From assembly GCA_964412555.1 (NCBI GenBank), contig CAYPPG010000008.1:109804-173803 (forward strand): 64,000 bases of DNA. The letters run 5' to 3'. The notes beneath the pieces were generated by a model. That model saw nothing but the letters and a program-made list of their open reading frames with translations, was not told where the DNA came from and made no database searches. Both the position numbers and the translations under genes were made by a program. The DNA comes from CAYPPG01 sp964412555 (GTDB taxonomy: Bacteria; Hinthialibacterota; Hinthialibacteria; Hinthialibacterales; Hinthialibacteraceae). Positions 17,366-26,869 of the stretch are shown here, in pieces (positions within the stretch are counted from its first letter, which is position 1; each line of letters starts with the position of its first letter).

Positions 17366-17917
17366 TTATGAGCCAAAGACGTAATGATCGCCGCTGCTGA
17401 TTGTACCATTGCTTGGTTCATAAAAATGGAGTGGAACGCCTTCAGCCGCTTCATAATCCGTATCCGGCATGGCTCCGTGCAAAACGAATCCCGCTTCGCG
17501 ATTGTTTTGGGAAGGGATGTATTGGAATGTTGTTCCATTCAACCGGCGTGGATTGGCATAATCGGGATCCCATAATGGATAAGCACTATCTTCCGGTTGA
17601 AACATGCCAGAAGCTGCCGGATCGATTCCTTGGCGGAACGGATCGAGTGGAACTGAACTCATATATGCTACTGGTGACGTAAGCCGGCAAAGGCGGGCAA
17701 AGCGAAGATTTCCGGCTGTACTTGGGGTTGGCGGATACATGTTGTTATCCAAGCGATAAGATTCAAGAGAGACGGAAAGATTACGCATATCCCCCTTGCA
17801 GCGAGCGACTTTGGCTCGAACCTGGGCGTTGATGAAATTCGGAACGGCAATAGCCGCCAAAATTCCTATGATCGCGACAACAATCAGTAGCTCGATTAAA
17901 GTAAAACCTTGTTTCAT
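17366..17917 (-). CDS. type II secretion-like pseudopilin (prepilin N-terminal methylation domain)
   Basis: 183 residues beginning MKQGFTLIELLIVVAIIGIL: a short leader with Gly before the FTLIE processing site, conserved Glu5 and a hydrophobic helix. The C-terminal part has PDTDYEAAEG and SSGDHYVFGS. It is exported through PilD-type peptidase processing and would join a type II secretion pseudopilus or type IV pilus-like fibre. No secretion machinery genes are in the window. GGAGAGAAAC precedes the ATG. The C-terminal pattern matches the second pseudopilin at 21151. Confidence 0.92.
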   Translation of the reverse strand: MKQGFTLIELLIVVAIIGILAAIAVPNFINAQVRAKVARCKGDMRNLSVSLESYRLDNNMYPPTPSTAGNLRFARLCRLTSPVAYMSSVPLDPFRQGIDPAASGMFQPEDSAYPLWDPDYANPRRLNGTTFQYIPSQNNREAGFVLHGAMPDTDYEAAEGVPLHFYEPSNGTISSGDHYVFGS

Positions 17918-18156
17918 GTTTCTCTCCAGCTTGGCTTCTTATGCATGGTCATTAGCCATATTTTCATTTTGTTAAAAAAACATTTTACCGGCTGATTATG
18001 AGAAACCCTACCCCTAGAGGCACAGAAGTCCGTTTTGCGTTTAGTATTGACATTTTGTAGATAAATGCTCATGTGTTTCTTCTTCCACCTACAGTTTCAC
18101 ATTGTTTGAAGTACTCTAATCCTATCGATCCATGTTATTGCTAAAGGTTGAAAAAA

Positions 18157-21111
18157 ATGAATTATGGAGTATTTATTTTTTTAATATTTTTCCTGGCTAT
18201 CGGTGTTCTTGTTCCTTGTGAAAATCAATCGGCAGAGATTCTCTGGCTGGAAGCCGAAAGTTTTGAACACACCGGCGGATGGGTAAACGATTCCCAGTTT
18301 GTGGATGTGATGGGTTCTCCTTATCTCTTGGCGCATGGAGTCGGAGAACCGATTGACGATGCATTCACTCATGTCGCTATATCAGCGGACGACACCTATC
18401 GCCTGTGGATTCGCTGCAAGGATTGGCTCCCTGAATATAGTCCTGGTACATTTATGGTCTATATCGACGGCGAACCGTCTCAAATATCTTTCGGCCAAGC
18501 CGAGGACGATCGGTGGAAATGGGTGGATGGGGGATTATTTGATCTGACGAAAGGCGAAGTGGAAATCCGTTTGCACGACCTAACAGGGTGGTGGGGACGA
18601 TGCGATGCTGTAATTTTATCGTCTGATGAATCCTTCAAACCTGCAAACGATATTTTGAATCTGGAATTTCAACGGATTCGTTATTTCGATCCATATAAGC
18701 AAATCGAAGAAGCATCCGAAAATGATGTCGTTGTTGTTGGCGGGGGATTGGCGGGTTGTGCAGCGGCGATCTCGGCGGCGCGGCATGGATGCTCTGTGAC
18801 GTTGATTCAAGATCGTCCGATCTTGGGGGGGAATGCGTCGAATGAAATCAAGGTTCCTCCCGCCGGCGACCGTACCAATGAGCCTTTTGATCCATTGGAG
18901 ACCGGTATCATCGAGGAATTTTATCCTATACCGGATCGAGGTCGCGATCACGATTGGTCGGCAGCGATGGAAACGGTTGTTCGAAACGAATCCAGGATCG
19001 ACCTTCGGTTAAATACTCGTGCGATCAATGTTGTGATGGATGATCGTGAAAAGATCGAAGCGATTCTCGCTCTCGATGTACACTCTGGCGAACGGTTGCT
19101 GTTTCCTGGAAAAATTTTCATCGATTGTACTGGGGACGGTTGGATTGGTTTTTGGGCGGGAGCGGTGATTCGCCAAGGACGGGAAGCACGGTCGGAATTC
19201 AATGAAACGCTGGCGCCCGAGACGGCGGATTTGAAAACTATGGGAAATGCCTTGCAAGTTGCGAAATTTGTCGAGGGGGAACCAAGTTCGTTTGAAAGCC
19301 CGCAATGGGCGTATAACAATTGGAAATCCCCGTCGGATTTTGAGGAATACATCCGCTGGAAATCGCACGTGGTTCCTCTTCGGTATGTTTCATATCCTGT
19401 GTACAGCGGAGAGGAAGAATTGGCGCACCGTTTCACGCAAGGTTCAGGAAATTACGGAGAGCAGCAACAATATACTCAACCCCATGTCGAAGAGGCAAGA
19501 AGCGTTATGCGGGAAATGCCGGTTCCGTCGGAGAAATACAGAGAGTATGAAAAAGGGAAGGGATATTCGGTTACTGACCGTAACGGCGGCTTTTTCAAAT
19601 GGTTTGTCGAATTTGGCGGGATGATGGACACGATTGATGATGCAGAGAAGATTCGCGATGAGTTGCTGCGGATCAATCTGGGGCTTTGGAATTATGTAAA
19701 AAATTATGATCCGAAGTTCAAGGAACAAAACAAGAAGCGGAAACTAACCTGGATCACGTATGTTCCCGGCAAGCGGGAATCCCGAAGATTGATGGGGGAT
19801 TATATCATGACCCAATGGGAATATATGGATGCGATGATCCACCCCGATAATGTTGCTTATAGTGGGTGGGGGATCGATCTTCATCATCCGAACGGATTTT
19901 GGACGAACGGCCCGATGTCGGTTCATACCTATCGCGATCGTAAAATCAGCATTCCCTTCCGCTCTCTTTATTCGTGCAATATTGAGAATCTCATGATGGC
20001 GGGGCGCAATATTTCTGTTTCGCATGTCGCTTTGGGCGGCGTGAGAGTTATGAGAACGACATGTCTCATGGGGCAGGCTGTCGGGACGGCGGCAGGCATC
20101 TGTATCGAAAAACAAGTTCTTCCCCGAGATGTGACCGACCATCATATCCACGATTTGCAGCAACGATTACTCAAAGACGGATGTTATCTCATGGGAACGA
20201 AAAATACCGATCCGGAAGATCTGGCACGGGAAAGTACAGTCAGTGCTTCCAGTGTAAAAACCATTGTGGATCCGTCTTATCATTTGTCTCCATCCGGAGA
20301 ACCGATGGTTCATCAATTGGACACACCGCGAGCGGTTATGTTCAAACCGGGAAAAAAACGAATCGATCAAATCGCTTTCTATCTGCATTCCTCCAAGGAG
20401 CAACCTACACCGATTGAATTGACGTTGCGTCCGGCGGATTCGTTTGGGGATTTTTCCTCTCAAACGAATCTTGCACAGGCAAAGGCTGTTGTTCCACCGC
20501 AAAACGAAGGATGGATTTCTTTTCCATTAAACTGCCGCGTACAGCCGGATTCTTATTACTATGTTTTTCTACCTGCACAAAAAGGCGTATCTTGGCAAGT
20601 ATTTCCTCAGGCAGTGAAAGACGCGTGCCGAGCGTATAAGGATACCGATTGGAACATGCGATTGGAATGTTACGCGTTCACTCTCGATCCGGAACAGGTG
20701 AGATCACAAGAGATTCCCAAAATAGTGCTTCAACCTGACAATGTGATCGATGGATTCAACCGGGCTGTGGGGGGCGTACCTCATTCGTGGGGCCCCGATT
20801 CTTCTCAAGGGTATCCGCAATGGATCGAATTGCAATTTGACGATCGGGAAACGTTCAATACGATTTACGTTTCTTTTCAAAATTACGACTATTGTTGTCC
20901 AAAATACCGGATCGATATCCTGGATGATGATCGTTGGAAAACCATTGTTGAAGTAAAGAATAGCGAACACCGGCGCCGTGTTTTCCATTTTGATCCTCAA
21001 GAGTCTGACCGCATCCGTTTGATCCTGGAAACGAAAGCGTTGAAAAAAAATGATTCCCCCCAACTTTGTGAACTTCGCGTCTATAATGAAGGCAAGGTAT
21101 CGTTGAAATGA
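18157..21111 (+). CDS. secreted FAD-dependent oxidoreductase with N- and C-terminal sugar-binding-like domains
   Basis: 984 residues from the ATG at 18157 (AAAGG 9 bases upstream; a TTG three codons earlier is less likely). Signal peptide, then a jelly-roll-like domain (residues about 30-165) starting LWLEAESFEHTGGW. The FAD domain begins at DVVVVGGGLAGCAAAISAAR (about residue 195), with GGNASNEI and later LMMAGRNISVSHVALGGVRV, which fit the FAD_oxidored (PF12831) group. Residues about 855-984 resemble an F5/8-type C (discoidin) domain. Likely oxidises a saccharide outside the cytoplasm. A broken paralogous 5' end lies 2 kb upstream. Confidence 0.88.
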   Translation: MNYGVFIFLIFFLAIGVLVPCENQSAEILWLEAESFEHTGGWVNDSQFVDVMGSPYLLAHGVGEPIDDAFTHVAISADDTYRLWIRCKDWLPEYSPGTFMVYIDGEPSQISFGQAEDDRWKWVDGGLFDLTKGEVEIRLHDLTGWWGRCDAVILSSDESFKPANDILNLEFQRIRYFDPYKQIEEASENDVVVVGGGLAGCAAAISAARHGCSVTLIQDRPILGGNASNEIKVPPAGDRTNEPFDPLETGIIEEFYPIPDRGRDHDWSAAMETVVRNESRIDLRLNTRAINVVMDDREKIEAILALDVHSGERLLFPGKIFIDCTGDGWIGFWAGAVIRQGREARSEFNETLAPETADLKTMGNALQVAKFVEGEPSSFESPQWAYNNWKSPSDFEEYIRWKSHVVPLRYVSYPVYSGEEELAHRFTQGSGNYGEQQQYTQPHVEEARSVMREMPVPSEKYREYEKGKGYSVTDRNGGFFKWFVEFGGMMDTIDDAEKIRDELLRINLGLWNYVKNYDPKFKEQNKKRKLTWITYVPGKRESRRLMGDYIMTQWEYMDAMIHPDNVAYSGWGIDLHHPNGFWTNGPMSVHTYRDRKISIPFRSLYSCNIENLMMAGRNISVSHVALGGVRVMRTTCLMGQAVGTAAGICIEKQVLPRDVTDHHIHDLQQRLLKDGCYLMGTKNTDPEDLARESTVSASSVKTIVDPSYHLSPSGEPMVHQLDTPRAVMFKPGKKRIDQIAFYLHSSKEQPTPIELTLRPADSFGDFSSQTNLAQAKAVVPPQNEGWISFPLNCRVQPDSYYYVFLPAQKGVSWQVFPQAVKDACRAYKDTDWNMRLECYAFTLDPEQVRSQEIPKIVLQPDNVIDGFNRAVGGVPHSWGPDSSQGYPQWIELQFDDRETFNTIYVSFQNYDYCCPKYRIDILDDDRWKTIVEVKNSEHRRRVFHFDPQESDRIRLILETKALKKNDSPQLCELRVYNEGKVSLK

Positions 21112-21150
21112 TAGATGTATGAATATCTAGGGGATAAAGGATCTCAAACT

Positions 21151-21723
21151 ATGAAAAAGCAGGGATTTACTCTCATCGAGCTCTTGATCGTAGTGGCGAT
21201 TATTGGAATCTTGGCCGCCATCGCTGTTCCTAATTTTCTCAATGCACAAACCCGCGCCAAAATCGCGGGGACAGAAGCGGATCACCGGAATTTGGGAGTG
21301 GCCATTGAAAGTTATCGAGTGGATAACAATAACCATCCCCGTACCTACACAGGAGGATGTTATACGGGCGAATGTATCGGTGGTCAATTGCCGCGCTTTC
21401 AGCGTCTTAGGGCATTGACCACACCGGTTTCCTACATGGCGAGCATTCCAGAGGATAAGTTTAATCGAATGGAAATTTCTACGGCTGGTGGAGGGCCGTA
21501 CAATACCTATCCGTATTGGGAACCGAATATGGCAGACCGTTATCGTCATTCCGGAGGATTAGGTATGCATTTCAAGAACCAAGGCAGCCCTAATGATCTT
21601 TGGGCGTTAATGAGTTTCGGTCCGGATGGAGATTTTGAAGCCGCCGGTGGCGGTGACTTGGCGCCATTTGTCGTTTCGAATGGATTGTATTCCAACGGGG
21701 ATATTATGCGATTCGGACCTTGA
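21151..21723 (+). CDS. type II secretion-like pseudopilin
   Basis: 190 residues from the ATG at 21151 (MKKQGFTLIELLIVVAIIGI), with AAAGGA upstream; the 12-codon upstream extension is rejected because the prepilin leader must be short. Conserved Glu5 and processing Gly are present. Two central cysteines (GGCYTGECIGG) are unusual for this group and could form a disulfide. The C-terminus repeats the pattern of the other pseudopilin: GPDGDFEAAGG and SNGDIMRFGP. It starts 39 bases after the FAD-oxidoreductase stop and is probably cotranscribed with it. Confidence 0.92.
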   Translation: MKKQGFTLIELLIVVAIIGILAAIAVPNFLNAQTRAKIAGTEADHRNLGVAIESYRVDNNNHPRTYTGGCYTGECIGGQLPRFQRLRALTTPVSYMASIPEDKFNRMEISTAGGGPYNTYPYWEPNMADRYRHSGGLGMHFKNQGSPNDLWALMSFGPDGDFEAAGGGDLAPFVVSNGLYSNGDIMRFGP

Positions 21724-21829
21724 AAAATCCATCAAGGATGCGATAAATGATTATGGAGTGACGCCTTTTTGGCCGGCGTTTCTTTTCATGTTTTTTTGTA
21801 ACAAAATTTTATCTATGGAGGAAAGTATT

Positions 21830-22891
21830 ATGCGAAAAACTAGGTGTTTTTTGAGCGTACTGATTGTCATCGGTTTTGTTTCTCTTGCCTACGGTGATCC
21901 ATTCACGCCGGGAAATTTATGCCTGGTGGATGCCTCTGATGATATGATTATTGAGGTGGAATTGGATGAAGAGAATGAAGTGGCCAATGTTGTCCAAATC
22001 GTTCGGTGGGAACGAGAAGATACTTCTCGCAGTAGACCGCTTGGTATTACGTTTGATCCAGCGGGGAATTGCTATGTCGGGATCACCAGTGTTCCTTTAT
22101 CCGCAACGGAAGCAGTGGAATTTCCGTCCGGGATTGGTGAGATCCTGCGCATAGCTCCGGATGGAACACAAGAATTCTTCCGTTTACCGAAAGAAATAAC
22201 TAAATGCACGTGGATGAGCAGCTTTAACGCCAATGAATGTTTTGTGATGGGGAATGATCCCGCTGTCACGATACCGTCTTATGCCACCCGTGTTCGTTTT
22301 TCCGGGAGTGAAATCGCCGACTTGACGAACTTCAGAGTCGATGATGATGAGATGGGCAGTGGAAAAGCGATGATTATGCCCGAAGGGATTATTCCTGAAG
22401 GTAATATTTTGATTCCAAACACAAATGAACCTGTCATCAATATCTATAGTTCGGAAGGTGGAGAACCGAATGCTCAGATTGATACTGAAAAAGGATACCG
22501 GTCTCTCGCTTATTTTCCCGATACGGATTACTTTCTCGCGATTCCCGGCACAGGCTCAGTCGACCAAATCAATTTTCAAGGTGAAGTGTTGGGAACATTT
22601 GATTTTACGATAGATGGTTTAGGTGGAGTATGGAATTTTACGATCATACCTCCGAGTGTGGATGACGAACGTGAACGATTTATCGCCACCAATCATAATG
22701 GTCCACAAACTACGAAAAGCATGGTATTCATTTATGATGTCGAAGGATTGACCAATCTGGATATTTATCCACAGACTCTCATTATCGATGGATTGCAGAA
22801 TTTCGGGGATTCGGACGGATTGGCGACGCAGTTGTTCGATCACTCTTTTGTACCGGTGCCGGTTGCGGTTCAGGATTGGGCGATTTATTGA
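21830..22891 (+). CDS. secreted propeller-like protein of unknown function
   Basis: 353 residues from the ATG at 21830, which has GGAGGAAAGTATT directly upstream; earlier in-frame starts lie within the preceding gene. Signal peptide (CFLSVLIVIGFVSLAYG). The mature part has repeated short strands such as GNLCLVDASDDMIIEVEL, PLGITFDPAGNCYVGI and EILRIAPDGTQEFFRL, typical of SMP-30/NHL/lactonase-like beta-propellers. The end VPVPVAVQDWAIY may be a surface-anchoring tail, but I do not recognise it. It ends the cluster FAD-oxidoreductase, pseudopilin, propeller. Confidence 0.68.
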   Translation: MRKTRCFLSVLIVIGFVSLAYGDPFTPGNLCLVDASDDMIIEVELDEENEVANVVQIVRWEREDTSRSRPLGITFDPAGNCYVGITSVPLSATEAVEFPSGIGEILRIAPDGTQEFFRLPKEITKCTWMSSFNANECFVMGNDPAVTIPSYATRVRFSGSEIADLTNFRVDDDEMGSGKAMIMPEGIIPEGNILIPNTNEPVINIYSSEGGEPNAQIDTEKGYRSLAYFPDTDYFLAIPGTGSVDQINFQGEVLGTFDFTIDGLGGVWNFTIIPPSVDDERERFIATNHNGPQTTKSMVFIYDVEGLTNLDIYPQTLIIDGLQNFGDSDGLATQLFDHSFVPVPVAVQDWAIY

Positions 22892-22948
22892 GTTTGTATC
22901 TATAGAATTCAGTTTAGAACTGAAGTAATATAATCGTTGAATTGAATA

Positions 22949-22977
22949 GAGGGCGGGATGTAACTTCCCGCCCTTTA
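22949..22977 (+). terminator. intrinsic terminator after propeller gene
   Basis: GGGCGGGA (22951-22958) pairs with TCCCGCCC (22966-22973) across a 7-base loop, followed by TTTACTCT. The T run is short, so it may be weak. Confidence 0.7.
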
Positions 22978-23017
22978 CTCTATTCGGACTTCTACTACAT
23001 AAAACGAGGAAATCATC

Positions 23018-24439
23018 ATGGATCGAAGATCATTTTTAAATTGCTCATTGGCAGCAACCGCATTGAGTTCGATGAGTGCTTCATCGTTCGCAGAAGAGAA
23101 ATCGCTTCAATCTTCCGAGAATCAAGAAAAAACGATTACCATTCAGCGAAAAATTCCAATTCGCCATGAAGTGGATGTATTCGTTGCGGGTGGTGGACCG
23201 GCGGGTGTAGCAGCTTCCGTCGCCGCAGCACGGCAGGGGTGTAGCGTATTTCTGGCGGAACGGCAAAATTGTTTCGGCGGGATGGGGACTGCCGCTTTGG
23301 TTCCGGTGTTCCAGAATTTTGGCGATGGTGTCAACCTACTTGTCGGCGGCGTTGGCTACGATGTCCTTACAAAACTGAGAGAAGCAGGTGGAACAGGGCC
23401 GACCAGCAGTATGACCATCAAGCCGGAAGTGCTGAAACGGGTGTATGACGAAATTGTTCGCGAAGCGGGCGTGCAATTCACGTTCGAAACTCGTTTGGTC
23501 GATATCGAAACCGATTCGAATCAAGTTACTTTAGCGATTCTCGCCGCGAAGAGCGGTCTTTTCGGCGTCAAGGCGAAATATTACATCGACTGTACCGGCG
23601 ACGGTGATTTGTGCGCTTGGGCCGGCGCTCCTTTCGAGCAAGGTGATGAAGACGGCAATGTAATGGCCGGCACCTTATGCAGTATCTGGGCGGACATCGA
23701 TTGGCAAGCGGCGCGAAAATTCGGAATGGGAAAACAGGAACAATTACTTCCGGAAGCGTTCAAGGGTGGTGTATTCACGAAAGAGGATCGTCACTTGCCC
23801 GGGATGTACCGTATCGGCGAAGAGTTGGGAGGGGGGAATATCGGTCATACCTTTGGAGTGGATGGAACCGATGAACGTTCTGTCACGGAAGCGTTGGTGT
23901 GGGGACGAAAACTCCTTCTTGAATATGAGAAATATTATAAAGAATACCTCAAAGGGTATGAAGATATGGAACTGGTGATTACCGGATCGGCTTTGGGAAT
24001 CCGGGAATCTCGACGGATCATGGCGGATTATGTCCTTAATTTGGAGGATTTCAAAAAGCGAGCGGTTTTCGAGGATGAAATCGGACGCTACAAATATCCT
24101 GTTGACATTCACGCTTCCACCTCCGGTGATGAAGCCTATCAGGAATATAAAGTGGATTTTGATACTTTGCGGTATGGCAAAGGGGAAAGTTACGGTGTCC
24201 CCTATCGCGTACTGACACCTAAAAAATTGACCAACGTTTGGGTTGCTGGTCGTTGTGTAAGTACCGACCGTTATATGCAAAGTTCAATTCGAGTCATGCC
24301 AGGCTGTTATCTCACCGGTCAAGCAGCTGGAACGGCGGCTGCCATGGCCACGAAAAAGGATACGGACACACGTGGAGTTTCGGTTACCGAATTACAGCAA
24401 ATACTCAAGAAAGCGGGAATGTATTTACCCAACTGTTAA
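23018..24439 (+). CDS. exported FAD-dependent oxidoreductase
   Basis: 473 residues with an N-terminal MDRRSFLNCSLAATALSS signal of the twin-arginine type. FAD-binding motif DVFVAGGGPAGVAASVAAAR at about residue 50, then NCFGGMGTAALVP. The second dinucleotide-related motif near the C-terminus is NVWVAGRCVSTDRYMQSSIR with GQAAGTAAA. This fits the FAD_oxidored (PF12831) group without the extra domains of the 984-residue relative. Likely a Tat substrate loaded with FAD in the cytoplasm. The sulfatase follows 25 bases downstream. Confidence 0.9.
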   Translation: MDRRSFLNCSLAATALSSMSASSFAEEKSLQSSENQEKTITIQRKIPIRHEVDVFVAGGGPAGVAASVAAARQGCSVFLAERQNCFGGMGTAALVPVFQNFGDGVNLLVGGVGYDVLTKLREAGGTGPTSSMTIKPEVLKRVYDEIVREAGVQFTFETRLVDIETDSNQVTLAILAAKSGLFGVKAKYYIDCTGDGDLCAWAGAPFEQGDEDGNVMAGTLCSIWADIDWQAARKFGMGKQEQLLPEAFKGGVFTKEDRHLPGMYRIGEELGGGNIGHTFGVDGTDERSVTEALVWGRKLLLEYEKYYKEYLKGYEDMELVITGSALGIRESRRIMADYVLNLEDFKKRAVFEDEIGRYKYPVDIHASTSGDEAYQEYKVDFDTLRYGKGESYGVPYRVLTPKKLTNVWVAGRCVSTDRYMQSSIRVMPGCYLTGQAAGTAAAMATKKDTDTRGVSVTELQQILKKAGMYLPNC

Positions 24440-24464
24440 AAAGTGATAATAAAGGGAATTGACG

Positions 24465-25961
24465 ATGCCCTCTTCTTTAAACTCTAGTAAATTGAACCGA
24501 CGAAACTTTTTGATCGGCTCAACACTCGGAACAGCAATGGGCTTGTCTTCAAAGTCAAAGTCCATTGCTGCCGATGAGAATCCTCGACCCAATGTTGTCC
24601 TCATCATGACGGATAATCACGGCGCGTGGACATTGGGCTGTTACGGCAATCCCGATATACGCACTCCCCATATCGACCGATTGGCAAAAGATGGCATTCG
24701 GTTTACACGCGCGTTCAGTTCCAATGCCGTTTGTTCGCCGACTCGGGCGACCTACCTAACGGGATTATTGCCTTCTCAGCATGGAGTACACTGTTACCTT
24801 GGCCGCAACGAAGCCCAAATGGGACCGAACGCATATAGTACCATCGAAGAATTCCAAACGCTTCCGCAGATTCTGGCGGAGGAAGGATATACCTGCGGAC
24901 TGACTGGAAAATGGCATTTGGGCAAAAATCTTCATCCTCAAGAGGGATTCAGCTACTGGATCACGATGCCGCATGGTGGAACTACGACGTTTTACGATGC
25001 AGAAGTGATCCACGATGGCAAAGTCTACAATGAGCCGGCTTATCTTACGGAACTTTGGACTCGCCATGGGAAGAAATTCATCGAGGAAAACAAAGACCAT
25101 CCATTTTTCTTGTTCCTGTCTTATAACGGCCCCTATGGGCTGGGAGGCTCCCTCGATAAACCGGTCCGCAATCGGCATGACGCGTATTATGAAGACAAAA
25201 CTCTTTCTTCGTTTCCGCGAGAGGAGATGCATCCATGGCTGCATAACAATAAACAGTATCTAAACAATGCGCATGCGATGCGGCGATACGCTGCCGAATT
25301 AAGCGCTGTAGATGACGGTGTGGGTGAAATTCTCAACACCTTGAAAAAATTGGATTTGGAAGAGAATACTCTAGTCATTTTAGCGGCGGATCAGGGATGG
25401 ACCGGTGGTCAGCATGGGATTTGGGGGATGGGTGATCATACACGCCCTCTCCATGCATTTGACGGAACGATGCATATTCCCCTGATCTTTCGGCAACCTG
25501 GCAGTATCCCTGCCGGACAAATCAGCGAGTTGATGACATGCAACTATGATCTGCTTCCGACAGTGCTTCACTACTTGAACTTATCAGATCGTATTCCCAC
25601 AACACCTTCTTTGCCGGGAAGAGATTACTCACCAGCCCTCAAAGGAAAAGGGATCATATGGGACAATGTGGTGTTTTATGAATTTGAAAATGTCCGTGCG
25701 ATTCGTACCGGGGAGTGGAAATATATTCATCGATATCCCAACGGGCCTTATGAATTATACGATTTGGTCCATGATCCCGGTGAACAGTTCAACCTTTATG
25801 GGCAACCGCTTCATGCCGACATTCAAAAGGAGTTGCATAACCGGCTTGTTTCCTTTTTTGATAAGTACGCCGATCCTCAATATGATTTGTGGCATGGGGG
25901 ACGGTCGAAAACACATCTGTTAACCGCTGGAGGCGATCACCGGTTTCCTGAATTTCAATGA
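24465..25961 (+). CDS. Cys-type sulfatase (arylsulfatase family)
   Basis: 498 residues from the ATG at 24465. The N-terminus NRRNFLIGSTLGTAMGL is a twin-arginine signal. The sulfatase signature CSPTRATYLTG places the formylglycine-forming cysteine at about residue 90, and TDNHG near residue 50 provides metal-binding Asp/Asn; TGKWHLGK follows. Cys-type sulfatases need a maturation enzyme, which is not in this window. Desulfation of a polysaccharide outside the cytoplasm is the likely role, with the adjacent FAD-oxidoreductase probably in the same operon. Length is normal for the family. Confidence 0.93.
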   Translation: MPSSLNSSKLNRRNFLIGSTLGTAMGLSSKSKSIAADENPRPNVVLIMTDNHGAWTLGCYGNPDIRTPHIDRLAKDGIRFTRAFSSNAVCSPTRATYLTGLLPSQHGVHCYLGRNEAQMGPNAYSTIEEFQTLPQILAEEGYTCGLTGKWHLGKNLHPQEGFSYWITMPHGGTTTFYDAEVIHDGKVYNEPAYLTELWTRHGKKFIEENKDHPFFLFLSYNGPYGLGGSLDKPVRNRHDAYYEDKTLSSFPREEMHPWLHNNKQYLNNAHAMRRYAAELSAVDDGVGEILNTLKKLDLEENTLVILAADQGWTGGQHGIWGMGDHTRPLHAFDGTMHIPLIFRQPGSIPAGQISELMTCNYDLLPTVLHYLNLSDRIPTTPSLPGRDYSPALKGKGIIWDNVVFYEFENVRAIRTGEWKYIHRYPNGPYELYDLVHDPGEQFNLYGQPLHADIQKELHNRLVSFFDKYADPQYDLWHGGRSKTHLLTAGGDHRFPEFQ

Positions 25962-25989
25962 TATTTTCTATTGAGTGCCATATCATATC

Positions 25990-26016
25990 CCGCGAAATCG
26001 CGGATATCCTGTTTCG
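25990..26016. repeat. intergenic dyad (ATCCTGT family)
   Basis: CCGCGA-AA-TCGCGG is a perfect 6-bp dyad, followed by ATATCCTGTTTCGCG. The layout resembles the element at 14617-14699 (dyad, then ATCCTGT). It lies 29 bases after the sulfatase stop. The rest of 25962-26234 is AT-rich with no gene that I can support. Confidence 0.45.
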
Positions 26017-26234
26017 CGACACTTGGCTATAGGAAATGAAAAGTTATTTTATTTTATAAAAGTAGACAGAATTACCCACACGATGGTACAAATTTACCCA
26101 CGATCTTGGGCATTGAAAAAAATTAGGAAATGCGATGGTTACAAGAATCTCGATTTTTGAGCCTAGCTATGGTATTCCTTTTTATCGATTTTTATATCTT
26201 GATTTATCTGCATAATTTATGCATAATGATATGT

Positions 26235-26429
26235 ATGAGAACAACCTTAAATATAGACGATCAACTTCTCAAAAAAGCTTCACGCTTAACGGGGGTGAAG
26301 GAAAAGACATCATTGGTTCGCCTTGGTCTTGAAACTTTGATCTCACTTGAAAGCGCCCGGCGACTCGCAAATCTTGGAGGATCAGAGCCTAGACTTCAAC
26401 CGATTTGCCGCAGACAAAGCAAGTCATGA
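26235..26429 (+). CDS. vapB: VapB-type antitoxin (DUF2191 family)
   Basis: 64 residues from the ATG at 26235 (MRTTLNIDDQLLKKASRLTG); an in-frame ATG at 26226 is possible. The ribbon-helix-helix N-terminus is followed by the C-terminal LANLGGSEPRLQPICRRQ, typical of this VapB group, in which the end wraps the toxin. The stop overlaps the start of the vapC remnant by ATGA, so the two are translationally coupled. Confidence 0.85.
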   Translation: MRTTLNIDDQLLKKASRLTGVKEKTSLVRLGLETLISLESARRLANLGGSEPRLQPICRRQSKS

Positions 26430-26704
26430 TTGTATTGGTTGATACCTCGGTTTTGAAAAATCGGAAAGAAATACTCGGTTTGCTTCAAACTTTGCCTACA
26501 ACTCCCCTCGCTGAACCGATGGAAATACTTCACTTCATCGACTCAAATAAACTCTATGGCCGTGGTCTTGGATGGGTTGACATGAATCTTTTAGCTTCTT
26601 CTCGATTGATGAAATGCCCTCTATGGACCTTCGACAAATCCTTGGTTGTTGCAGCAGAAGAACTTGATCTAGCCTTTGATGCGGCTGACTTCTCTATTGA
26701 TTAA
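26426..26704 (+). pseudogene. vapC: VapC PIN-domain toxin with internal in-frame deletion
   Basis: 92 residues; complete VapC proteins of this group have about 130. The start (MIVLVDTSVL) and the end (LYGRGLGWVDMNLLASS, LWTFDKSL) are well conserved. The segment between, which normally carries residues of about 10-45 and the conserved metal-binding Glu, is missing: VDTSV runs straight into LKNRKEILGLL. Frame is kept, so the deletion is in frame. Three of the usual acidic residues remain (VDTS, GWVD, TFDK). The product is probably folded poorly or inactive as an RNase. Confidence 0.82.
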
Positions 26705-26869
26705 CTGAAAGTAGTGAATTTAATGCATATCACATTGCAGTTGCTGTGGTTCAAGGTCTTGAGTATTCACTTTGAACACCTTCACAAACAAACGAAAAAT
26801 TGGAATAGTACCTTGAATGGAGATTTGTGAACCTTCTCAGGAGCACAAGGAAAGGAAGGAAATGACGAT

